Below are positions 42,569 through 52,259 of a stretch of 59,638 nucleotides of DNA, piece after piece (positions within the stretch are counted from its first letter, which is position 1; every line of letters starts with the position of its first letter). This stretch comes from Nemertoderma westbladi (lineage: Eukaryota; Xenacoelomorpha; Nemertodermatida; Nemertodermatidae): assembly GCA_032718475.1 (NCBI GenBank), contig JAUCBJ010004687.1, positions 1 through 59,638 of the forward strand, given 5' to 3'. The position numbers were made by a program, and so were the translations under genes. The notes beneath the pieces were generated by a model. It did not search any database, was not told the DNA's origin, and worked only from the letters and a program-made list of their open reading frames with translations.

Positions 42569-44676
42569 TTAAATGTACAAATGTGTCACAACTCTCGCAT
42601 TGGACGATCTTACTCCGAGAGTTTGTTCCTCGTTGACAGACCGGACAGTTGATCTTCGGGGCCCGCGTCCTGCTGGGTCCTGGGTGATGGCCATCATACT
42701 CACCGGAGGGGGGCGGAATCTCGGTTTCGGAGTTGGTGCCCTGCTCCTAGAGTTGTTCTCTATTCCGTCTAACTTGGAGAGACTTTGTTTGGAGAACATC
42801 GAGTCATTCATGGCTTCGGAGATATCATCTAGGAATGCCGACATTTCGAGGAAACTGGGATCTCGATCTGGGTGTCTGCGTTGGAGATCTACGCATTTAT
42901 ACGCCCACTTGCTTTGCAGCCATCCGGGGAACTTTCGGGCAATCTGTCGAAGGTTTAGAATGTTGTTTACTTGTTCCTCCTTATTTAATGGTTTTAGAGT
43001 GTAGTAGGCGTCTTTCATGGAATCCGAGAACTCTTGGATATTCTGTGGGTCCCCTAGGGATCCAGTGTCCTGTATCAGTTTCTCGAGCGTCTTATTAATT
43101 ATAGTTCCGATGTTTCCGTATCTTTTGTCTAGAGTTTTCCATGCGTCGTAATACGCTTCGTGAGATCCTCCCTCGAAACATTTAATGTTTCGACGTGGTT
43201 TGTCACCCAGGTATTGGGATAAATATACTAGTTTTTGTGCGTCGGTTATATCCATTGACCCGATCTGAGCGAAGAACCGTTCTTGAATCCGAGGTAATCA
43301 ATGGGGTCTCCCTCGAAGGTGCGGATCTCCATCTTGGGCATAGCCAGGCGGTTTTCCAATGCTCGGATGATGCCGACATCGTCTGAACTGGAATGACTAG
43401 GAGGATTCTAGTTATTAACACTCTCTCCCATGCACGATGGATCGGTGAGAGGTGGAGTTTTAATGATGACGCGGTTACGGATTTGTGGTGTGGATGTAAA
43501 TGGATTGTTGGATCGAGGGGTGGCGTCCCATTCCGAGTCCTTTTCAGGCTCGTACTTGGGAACGCTCGGTCCGTGGGGTTGGATGGGAAATAAGGTTCCT
43601 CATTCATAGGCGTAACCGGTGGAGGATGGAATACCGGTGCTTGTGCCGATAACGTAGACTGTATGGTTGGCGGGAACTCGGGTATCAGAGGTTTTGCCGC
43701 CGGTGGCGTAAATGACTTCTCTAATTCCGGGACCGGGATTGGTTCATAGTTCTGTTCTATACTCCTTTCCCAGTCCTCATATAGTTGAATATCCCGTTCT
43801 ATGAGTGCTGCTTCGTATTCCGCGAGTTTCACAGTATCCGCATTCTTTTTATGGAGGAGAATCGCTTGGGCCTCGGCATGTTGTTTACGCATTTCTGCCT
43901 CTTGTTTACGTTGTTCGGCCTCTTGTTTGGCCTGTTGTTTGGCCTCTCGTTTACGTTGTTCGGCCAATTGTTCGGCCTGTTGTTCGGCCTCTCGTTTACG
44001 TTGTTCGGCCTGTTGTTCGGCCTCTCGTTTTTGCATTTCGGCCGCCAGTACATCCTGATCGATCTGCAGTTGAACATATTTGTCTTCCATTCGAGCTTTA
44101 AGGGCCAATGCCCTCTGTTCTCGTAGCTGATCTCGGAGTGGCTGACCCCCTTGAGAACTGCGCGCTGAACCGGATATCTCGCTCATAGCGTTGGAGTGCT
44201 GATGCCTCGAGGACCCCATTCTCTTTTGATGAATTGCTGTCCTGGTGCTGGAGGTCCGCACCGATTCTGCATCTGTCCTTTCAGTTCTCTTATAGTACTG
44301 TTCCTCGTAGCCTCTTACGAGGCTGAGGGTCCTCCGATGTTGTTTGCGGAACTCATCCAGATGTGCAACGTGTTCTTCCAGTCTGGGGTAGTTTACCTGA
44401 TCAGTTGCTGGAATGAGTTCCTGATATGCCTGTATCATCCTCTCATATCGTTGTAGGATACTTCGGATATTCTGTAATTGAGTCTGTATATCGCTGAGGG
44501 GGGGGGGGGGTCTCAGCTCCCTTTAGCTGTTTCTCGATGCGATGGTATGCCTGGGTCACTCCACCTTTGAGAGCTCCCAGTCGACGAGCCATGTTCTTTA
44601 CATTCGGTACCTCATCGGTTTCCGAGTCTGTGTGGGGGTCCATTTCATCAGTATCAGAGACGTTATTCGTCGTCAT
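42569..44676 (-). pseudogene. BEL/Pao-like gag
   Basis: Minus-strand frames 44676-44443, 44438-43203 and 43255-42569. The gag starts with an acidic segment (MTTNNVSDTDEMDPHTDSET), has a long coiled-coil of QKREAEQQAEQRKREAEQQA type (43830-44100), a proline-rich middle, then the conserved capsid-like part with DITDAQKLVYLSQYLGDKPR and ...GSHEAYYDAWKTLDKRYGN near 43130-43250, as in BEL/Pao gags. Frameshifts occur at a G-run (44499-44510) and near 43230. The right border of the CR1-like LINE ends it at 42569. At 43531 lies the word TTCCGAGTCCTTTTCAGGCT shared with the flanking direct repeats. Confidence 0.75.
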
Positions 44677-44699
44677 TCTAGCGCCTCGTTGATCGCTAG

Positions 44700-45240
44700 A
44701 TATGCGATATCGTAAAATAGTTCTTCGTATGTCTCGTATTCAGCCTGGACTACCCGAATGGTAATCCTGAATCGTCCAACGTTCGTTCCAACTACTGTAC
44801 TTCAACTTCGACGTGCCAGATTCCTGGCTCAACTTGGATTATATCAATAGGTGTGATCGATACTTCCATTCCCTGTTAATGAATCTCTATATGTGATCTG
44901 CCGACTACGAGTTTTTTAGTTCGAGTTTGTAATTTAATTGAACCACGGCTTTGTCTTAAATCAAATACCAGAGTTTCCTCATAGTGGGTGCTGGGTAAGC
45001 ACGGAGAGAGTTTGAAGAGTACTGTAGGATTCCCAACTTCCACCAGTTGAAGTTGGCCGCATCTCATTCTCAATTTTGTTGCCGTTATTCCCGACACCAT
45101 GGGGGAAAATGCCGATGCTGTAGGCAGAACTTTTCAGACAACGGAATCCCTGCCAGACACCGGATATTGGGAGTGGAGAAGGAATACTTTCTTGAATGCA
45201 AGATTGCGGTTGAGAAAAGTTTCATTGGTTGGATATAATC
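44700..45240 (-). pseudogene. Coding-like leader ORF before gag, unknown
   Basis: The minus strand shows protein-like sequence upstream of gag: MRCGQLQLVEVGNPTVLFKL, then HYEETLVFDLRQSRGSIKLQ (45100-44876), then after a stop ITPIDIIQVEPGIWHVEVEV. I do not recognise it. It may be a small extra ORF of the BEL-like element. Between it and the direct repeat (45241-45430) I see nothing. Confidence 0.3.
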
Positions 45241-45429
45241 TTTAATGTAACTTCCCTACGGTTGAAACTTGATTGAGAATAAGTTGGGCTTCCCCAAACC
45301 AATATACACCAAATATTCACAATAATATAACACGACAATATAAATCCCTACAGTACATTATTTAATTACCCACTGTTCACTATATATTTTAACCTAACTA
45401 ATGTTCCCCAATTTCCCTCAGTCCTAGTC

Positions 45430-46370
45430 TCAGTACCGTAGTGTCGGTGTCGGTCGACCCTGTTGTGTGTCCGTCCCACCCTTCCCGAACCCCGAAGGGA
45501 TCGTTCATCAGGAAAGCGGTACGGCTTGGCTAAGGGTTGGTCAAGTCGGTAGACCCAGTTGCGTGTCTGTCCCACCCTTTCCGAACCCCAAAGGGATCGT
45601 TCATCAGGAAAGTGGTACGGCTTGGCTAGGGGTCTGTCAAGTCGGTGGACCCGTTTGCGTGTCCGTCCCACCCTTCCCGAACCCCGAAGGGATCGGTCAT
45701 CAGGAAAGCGGTACGGCTTGGCTAGGGGTCCGTCGGTTCATCACAGGGACCCAACCACCTAAGCTTTCCGAGTCCTTATTCAGGCTCGTAGTCGCTTTGG
45801 TAGCCGAGAAGCTGCTCCGAACAGTCGGTAGGCCAGTGGTGTCCGGTCCTTTGTCTTTCAACCCCGTTGCGTGTCCGTCCCACCCTTCCCGAACCCCGAA
45901 GGGATCGGTCATCAGGAAAGCGGTACGGCTTGGCAAGGGGTCTGTCAGCCCGTTGTGAGCCCCAACGGTTGGTAGTTTTCCGAGTCCTTATTCAGGCTCG
46001 TACTAACGCCGGTCATGGAACCCACTCCAGGAAGGCAGTCCTCATCGAACCCTTCCTCCGTTAGTCGGTCGACCCGTCGCAAGTCCCTGGCGTATGTCGG
46101 CAAGCTTTCCGAGTCCTTATTCAGGCTTGTAATAACTGCCGGCGACCAGGGACCGCTAAAGGTCTGTCTGTCGGTTCCCGTCGCAAATCCCTGACACGAG
46201 CAGCAGACTTTCCGAGTCCTTATTCAGGCTTGTAATAACTACTGTTGGCCAGGGACCGCTAAGGGCAGTCCTTGACCTTTAGGCCTAGCGAGTTACCAAA
46301 TCCACCTCTACAGGCAGCAGAAAGTTGGCTAGGCCTAATAGTAATCAGGTAAACCTGAATACTGCTGAAT
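45430..46370. repeat. Long direct repeat, right copy
   Basis: About 940 bp. From 45628 to 46366 it matches 29534-30285; it extends about 200 bp further left with two more copies of the roughly 95-bp unit (GGATCGTTCATCAGGAAAGC at 45499 and 45595). It has four copies of TTTCCGAGTCCTTATTCAGG (45765, 45977, 46106, 46209). Its right end cuts into the capsid gene of Polinton A. If these are LTRs, this is the 5' one of a minus-strand element. Confidence 0.7.
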
Positions 46371-46374
46371 ACTG

Positions 46375-46945
46375 GTTGAAATACTGCGAACATATGATAT
46401 TGAATACCAATTTCAAAAAAAAGCGGTTACTACATTTATTATTCCCATTCAAACCACAAATTACACATAAACAAACATATTTGATGGTAAAAAGCCAAAA
46501 TTGGTTATTATCGGTTTTATTACAAATAATTCATATTTGGGCGAATTAACAAGCAATCCTCTAAAACTTGATCATTTTAATCTTAGATGCGTGGAACTGA
46601 TTGTAGACGGTCTTCCAGTAGGTGGGGTAATATACGAACCTAATTTTACTGATGGAACATACATATTTGAATATACCCAATTAATGAAGAACATTAACAC
46701 ATATATTAATGGTTACGGGGGTAATAATATAAACCATGAAACCTACTTTAACACATTGCCCTCTCATATCCTGGGATTTAACAGCTGACGGCTATGTTAG
46801 GGATCCGCAATCATCGATGTATACTAATGGTCAATTAAAATTAAAATTTGCCGATCCGTTGGTTGAGACCATAAATATAATAGTTTTTAATATTTATGAT
46901 CAATCATTAAGCTTAAATAGCAGGAAAGAAATACATATTGATTAA
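46375..46945 (+). pseudogene. Hexon-like major capsid protein, C-terminal part
   Basis: Three short overlapping frames carry the C-terminus of the double jelly-roll major capsid protein of Polintons: an IGFITNNSYLGELTSNPLKL segment, then a TDGTYIFEYTQLMKNINTYI segment, then WDLTADGYVRDPQSSMYTNG and the closing strand ETINIIVFNIYDQSLSLNSR. The N-terminal 250 or so residues expected for the family are missing to the left of 46375, where the direct repeat starts. At least two frameshifts are present. The gene would have built the icosahedral shell; this copy cannot. Confidence 0.75.
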
Positions 46946-46947
46946 GT

Positions 46948-47399
46948 ATGTTATCTACGGAGGACCTGGATATGTTTCTGGTGGGTGGGCACTATTTGGG
47001 TGCATTTCCTTCTAATAAATTACCAAAATTAGATAATAATGGGAGAGACTATGGGTTAATAGTAAATACAGATAAAGAGCATCTACACGGTGTTCATTGG
47101 GTGGCTATATATATATACGAGATAATGAAGCTGAATTATTTAATTCGTTTGGTCCAAAATATCCAAACAGATGTATCAAAAAATGGCTTGAGAAAAATTT
47201 AACAAGGTGGCGCTCTACGCGTAGCCAATTTCAAGACCCGAGAAGGACCTCCTGCGGACTATACTGTCTTTATTACTTGGTAAAACGAATTCATAAAAAG
47301 TATCCAATGAGAGCATTTACAAATAATGTGGAAATAAATGAAATAATATTATATAAATGGCTTGTTAATTATTATAAAATAAACCAACAAGCATTGTAA
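46948..47399 (+). pseudogene. Adenain-type cysteine protease, frameshifted
   Basis: The frame begins 2 nt after the capsid gene stop. It has HLHGVHWVAIYIYE with the catalytic His near residue 50; after a shift at about 47115 a second frame has LFNSFGP, where the family usually has an acidic residue before SFG/SYG, and SQFQDPRRTSCGLYCLYYLV with the oxyanion Gln and nucleophile Cys near 47245. The enzyme would process virion proteins such as the GG-containing pX-like protein. The acidic-to-Asn change and the frameshift both argue against activity. Confidence 0.75.
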
Positions 47400-47404
47400 T
47401 TAAA

Positions 47405-47728
47405 CATTTAACTTTTGCTTATTTAAAAACATTATTATTATTAGATAAAATAGATAATGTTATTTTTGTTGATTTTCAATATTATAGGATAGGCAATAAG
47501 GAATATCCGATAGTATTTAAAGAATTTGCTATATTCGATTCTAAATACAGTAAAACTAATATAAAGACGTTTTTAATTAAAGGACCGCCAGATATTAACT
47601 TATCAGCATTAGATGTAGCCCATGTAAACAATTTACGTGATATGACATCACATTTACCATGGAATTACGGTGATATTTCTCAAGATGATTTCATAAAGTA
47701 CATGAAGAAGCATTTAGAAAATAAATAA
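47405..47728 (+). CDS. Conserved hypothetical protein of Polinton A
   Basis: About 107 open codons, with no ATG visible near the start. The readable part includes VIFVDFQYYRIGNKEYPIVF, then KEFAIFD, then IKGPPDI, then HLPWNYGDIS. The order FVD.Q....N.EY..KE.A..D, KPP and H...W..GD resembles a short protein seen in many invertebrate genomes, which looks like the start of an RNase H-like nuclease fold, but I cannot name it. It overlaps or directly follows the protease gene. Confidence 0.45.
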   Translation, partial: HLTFAYLKTLLLLDKIDNVIFVDFQYYRIGNKEYPIVFKEFAIFDSKYSKTNIKTFLIKGPPDINLSALDVAHVNNLRDMTSHLPWNYGDISQDDFIKYMKKHLENK

Positions 47729-47747
47729 TTATATATGTATTCGGGTT

Positions 47748-48023
47748 AATGAAAGCCGCAATATTAAATACCCAACTTGGTGTTTACGCTCCAAAATCGA
47801 TGGAGAATAATTGGGAATATATCAACTATATTACAATTATTTAACTCCGTGTCGTTTTCACGACAAATTTTCTACTGTAGAAAATAAATGTAGTTTTCAT
47901 AAAGATGACGATAGTTGCTTAAATTACTGCTCTGCTAAGAGGATTGGCGCGTATGTGATGAAGCAATTAATTGAGGTGGGTGATAAACAGAAAGGAATAA
48001 CTGCAGTGAAAGATGTACAGTAG
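47748..48023 (+). pseudogene. Small Cys-rich ORF, frameshifted
   Basis: An ATG at about 47750 opens a short frame (MKAAILNTQLGVYAPKSMEN) that stops after some 32 codons; a second frame from 47811 continues with CRFHDKFSTVENKCSFHKDD, then SCLNYCSAKRIGAYVMKQLI. The C...H...C...H...C...C arrangement could bind zinc. No family is recognised. It is the last plus-strand gene before the convergent minus-strand TBP-like and polymerase genes. Confidence 0.4.
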
Positions 48024-48419
48024 ATTTACTCTAAGCTTGTAATGTGATGGGATAATATAATTTTATTTTGGTGATGGTCTTAATGTATAAAAATAGAATA
48101 AAATATAATTTTTTTTTACAACAAGTTCTCTAAAAGGAATCAATTGCGCTAGGTTAACCATACATATTTGACAATATGACGTAGACGTAACATACAGAGT
48201 AAGTATTCCAGATATCATTCTAATATAGTTATATCATGAAACATCCTATACATCGCAAACTAATAACACATACAGTAGTTGACCAGTGATATAACCTTAG
48301 TAATATTAGTCAGAAATGCAACATAATCTGTACAGGATGTAATGCTAGCCTGCTGGTACCAGTACAGTAAAATTCAATAATCTGGTATAGGCCTATCCAC
48401 AGCTGTCATCCACTTTATC

Positions 48420-48975
48420 AGTACCGGTAGTGTTCTACTCTTCCAACACTGCAGTTGCGGTCTACCGGTATCAGTAATCTAGTTCAATAGCATTTGTTTT
48501 TTCCACCTATAAGCCTACTGCAATCAGGCTGTACCTTGAATCTGAAAATGCTCAATTACTATCCTATCGCTAGCAGTTGGGGAGAAGTTCAAATTTCAAC
48601 TGAGTTGAAATTTACCGGTAGTGTTCTACTCTTCCAACACTGCAGTTGCAGTCTACCAGTATCAGTAATCTAGTTCAATAGCATTTGTTTTGTCCACCTA
48701 TAAGCCTACTGCAGTCAGGCTGTACCTTGATTCTGAAAATGCTTAATTACTAACCTATCGCTAGTACATAAGAAAATGCTTGCCTAATGACCTATCAATA
48801 GTCATCCTGTACCTTGATTCTGAAAATGCTTAATTACTAACCAATCACTAGTACATCTGAAAATGCTTGCCTAATGACCTATCAATAGTCATTCTGTACC
48901 TTGATTCTGAAAATGCTTAATTACTAACCAAACGCTAGTACATCTGAAAATGCTTGCCTAATGACCTAGCCTAGC
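48420..48975. repeat. Nested direct repeats in the convergent intergenic region
   Basis: A roughly 155-bp block (TGTTCTACTCTTCCAACACT and onward to CTATCGCTAG) at 48430-48580 recurs at 48610-48765. It is followed by three copies of an ~85-bp unit with TGAAAATGCTTGCCTAATGA and GTACCTTGATTCTGAAAATG. The remainder of the gene-free stretch 48024-49390 is AT-rich with several ACCGGT words; no gene seen. Confidence 0.8.
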
Positions 48976-49395
48976 AGTAGTTATCATTTGCATTACCAGT
49001 ACTGTTCGATGATTAGGTATTGTATACTTTACTACCGGTACTGGTTGTCTATTGGAAGCTGTCATGTACAGCTGTTTATTTGCAATAGATTATGCTATCA
49101 ACAAAAGTGGTCAGTAACTTTACCGATAGACTAACGTAACATAATTATAATCAACAAATCTTCTAGGGTAAAAAGAAAATCATACAAGTCAGTCAGGCAG
49201 TCAGGCATGGAGTTAGTCAGCTTGTGGGAGTCATGCTTATTAAAACCAGATTAGTTTTCCTAACTATTGGTAGATCGATTAACAAAATAATGTTGAATTT
49301 CCACCTTCTAATTATATTTTACAGCTAAAATCCCATCACCAAACATTAATAAATAATTAACCAGTTTACTAAATATAGGATAATATATATGAAAA

Positions 49396-49878
49396 TTAGA
49401 AGGACATATTAATTAAAGAAGAACACATTAATGTACATTTACCGGTATAAAAGCAGCAAATGACTACGGTGTTATTTATTCTTATTTTGCAATTATTCAA
49501 AATTTCAGGATCATAAATAATTTGAAGTTTTACATTATCAAATACAAAATAAAATCCGGTATTGTGTATCAATAACCTATAGACTACAGAAGTAATACTA
49601 AAAATATAAGTACATAAATTAACAGATTTTAAAATCAAATTAATATTTGTTTTATCAAATATATGCTTTCTTACTTTTTGGAAATTATACTTACTACCTA
49701 ATAATGTAATTCTACCATTTTTAAATATTAATAATGTTGCACCAAATATCTTATATATAAACTGATTTGGTTTGAGTATGAGTTTACCAGATAATTGATT
49801 TTTTAATTCTTTCAAATTAATCGTTGACACTCGCTCGCAACTTATATTCTTATTAACTATCTGATACTGGTTGTTCAT
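49396..49878 (-). CDS. TBP-like protein of Polinton A (two-repeat TATA-box-binding fold)
   Basis: 160 residues, one open frame. Two halves repeat each other: ATLLIFKNGRITLLGSK at residues 47-63 and VVICCFYTGKCTLMCSS at 138-154, exactly 91 residues apart. This matches the place and spacing (about 90) of the two TALIF.SGKMV.TGAK-type strand pairs of TBP. Further matches to TBP are TINLKELKNQLSGKLILKPN before the first pair (like the LDL...A......NPKRF segment) and YDPEIL at 122-127 before the second (like YEPELFPG). Several DNA-contacting Phe and Val positions differ. The start overlaps the polymerase stop by 26 nt in another frame, so both are on one minus-strand unit. Inferred role: promoter recognition for the element's own genes. 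A partial copy lies in element B. Confidence 0.6.
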   Translation of the reverse strand: MNNQYQIVNKNISCERVSTINLKELKNQLSGKLILKPNQFIYKIFGATLLIFKNGRITLLGSKYNFQKVRKHIFDKTNINLILKSVNLCTYIFSITSVVYRLLIHNTGFYFVFDNVKLQIIYDPEILNNCKIRINNTVVICCFYTGKCTLMCSSLINMSF

Positions 49879-50794
49879 TGTTTGGTTCCTGATAAATATG
49901 TATATTGATTTTTTTTACTGGTTTTACAAGCTTTGTTTTATAGTGACCCCAGGGAAGTGAATGATTTTTATTAACCCAATACAGCTTATCATCAAAGCTG
50001 CTGAGAGCAAACTTATCTCGTACAACAGTGTAGACGTTGTGTAATCCGCTCTGAAATAGTGAAATTTATTGTTCTATTTCCTCGTTATCGTTATATGCTC
50101 TTTTATAATCTTGGTGACTAATTTTTTTGTCTACAACAGCTCTTGTTATTCCTTTTGCTCTGCGAATATTTCTGTTATTCCATTCCAAAATTGAATTGTA
50201 GAAATCGTAAAAATACAGCTTCTTTAATCTCTCATGAGGCTAGTTCATCATTACAGTAATAAATTTTCGATTTATTTTTATTACTATAAAATGGGTGATC
50301 CTTTGGATAATTAGAGGTATCTAGAATATTATTACTAATTAAGGCTTTGAGGAAATTACTCTGCCAAATATTATAATAACATCCAATGAGAGAATCAGTA
50401 TCTGAGGCAACGAGTTCTATGCGACAATTTAACACTTTCTCAATAGGCAGTAATCTATCGTAGTACAGCTCATACATATCAAGTTTTGCCAAATCCAAGA
50501 CAGCACTACCTACATAAATAGGTTTATCAAGGGTTACTGTGTCTTTCACTAATAAATGACCCGATAAGGAATTGTTATAAATTATGAAATTTTCGTTATT
50601 AATACGTTTCACCAATTGATCACATTTCTCTTTGCTATTAGCAATACGGAAATTACAACGATCTCCTATCTTCATATCTATATATTCTATTCATATCTAT
50701 AATATATTCATATTGTCTTACCAAATAACGAGTTATTCAGCAGCTTTGCAACAGCTGTTTCAATGTAAGTTTTTGCTAAACGTCTTTAATTAAT

Positions 50795-52259
50795 AGCAGT
50801 GATTTTTTATGTCCTTTTATTTGACTTTTTTGTCACTTTTTTTTATGAATTATGCATAATGACTTTTGTTGTCCTTTTAATGACTTTTATTGTCCTTTTA
50901 ATGACTTTTTATGTATGTATTTTTTCAAACTGTCAGACTGCTGATTTCTGGACTATCAGACAGTTGATTTCACTATGCCTGTGCCAAAACATTCCATGAT
51001 TCCATGATTTATAGACTATGAGATAGATTTCCATATGCGCCTGTGGTAAAAAGACTCTGTATTTAATAGTTTGTGGTTGTTGTCGATAATCGATTACCAC
51101 ATGACGTAGCAAAACACTCATTTTATACCCAAAAACAATTACCAATTGATGGAAAGGAGCAGGTTAATGCCGAGTTTTCTAACCAAAACAATAAACAGTC
51201 ACTATACCAAATCAGGGAAAGGAGCAGGTTTACAGAGACGGGATTTTCTAACCAAAACAATAAACGATCACTTAACTAATTGAGGGAAAGGAGCAGGTTA
51301 CAGAGGCGGGATTTTCTAACCAAAACAATAAACGATCACTTAACTTATTGAGGGAAAGGAGCAGGTTACAGAGGCGGGATTTTCTAACCAAAACAATAAA
51401 TGATCATTTAACTAATTGAGGGAAAGGGACAGGTTACAGAGGCGCAATTTTCTAACCAAAACAATAAACGATCATTTAACTAATTGAGGGAAAGGGGCAG
51501 GTTACAGAGGCGGGATTTTTTAACCAAAACAATAAACGATCATTTAACTAATTGAGGAAAAGGAGCAGGTTACAGAGACGGGATTTTCTAACCAAAACAA
51601 TAAACGATAACATTACCAATTGAGAGAAAGGAGCAGGTTACAGAGGCGGGATTTTCTAACCAAAACAATAAACAATAACATTACCAATTGAGGGAAAGGA
51701 GCAGGTTACAGAGGCGGGATTATCTAACCAAAACAATAAACGATCATTTAACAAATTGAGGAAAAGGGGCAGGTTACAGAGGCGGGCCTTCTGTGCTGTT
51801 GGAAGTAGTGGTGCCGCTATCCGTAACACTACTCAGACAGTAGTCATGATCCATTATTGATTATAAAACTAATACAGTAAGGCCTAAATTATGTGAAAGG
51901 TATATCCACATTTTCCACAATCCTGCAATCCAGTTTGGCCTATCAATTATTTAAAATTTATTAGCACAACCGGTAGGCCTACCATTACTGTATTTAAATG
52001 GTAGGCTTCACAGTAGGCCTATAGCAGTACCGGTGCCGGTACCGGTACTAAAATACAGAAATACCTGCTTTATACCTTCATCTGTACATACAATACAGCA
52101 AAATGGTGCTATATATACTAATACTGGTACTGATAGCCTGAGAGAACAGCAGTAGAGAAACCGGTAGCATGGAACCTAACATTAGACTTTTGGAGGACAT
52201 AAAAAATCAAAAAAAAAAGCACAAAAAAAGGATTTAAACGGACAATAAAAATTATTGCG
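50795..52259. mobile_element. TIR DNA element with TTAATTAAT target duplication
   Basis: A 1465-bp insertion in the polymerase gene between KPYIDF and motif B. Flanks are identical 9-mers TTAATTAAT (50786-50794 and 52260-52268). Ends are imperfect inverted repeats: left GCAGTGATTTTTTATGTCC, right (inverted) GCAATAATTTTTATTGTCC, with a further perfect inverted match TGATTTTTTATGTCC (50800 against 52193-52207). There is no transposase, only a tandem array and short subterminal TGTCCTTTTAATGAC repeats. An 8-9 bp duplication fits hAT or Mutator superfamilies; it is non-autonomous. Confidence 0.8.
51145..51790. repeat. 68-bp tandem array inside the TIR element
   Basis: About nine to ten copies of a roughly 68-bp unit containing GGGAAAGGAGCAGGTTACAG, AGGCGGGATTTTCTAACCAA and AACAATAAACGATCATTTAA. 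The first copies are of irregular length (57 and 76 bp), the inner ones regular. It has no coding capacity and forms the core of the non-autonomous element. Confidence 0.95.

Noticed and set aside
43785-44126. Leu/Phe-rich frame that looks like membrane helices
   Set aside because: Antisense of the glutamine/glutamate-rich coiled-coil of gag, which naturally gives hydrophobic codons on the other strand.
51145-51790. Regularly repeated units that could suggest a CRISPR array
   Set aside because: Units are directly abutting with no unique spacers, and the context is eukaryotic; it is a tandem satellite inside a DNA transposon.
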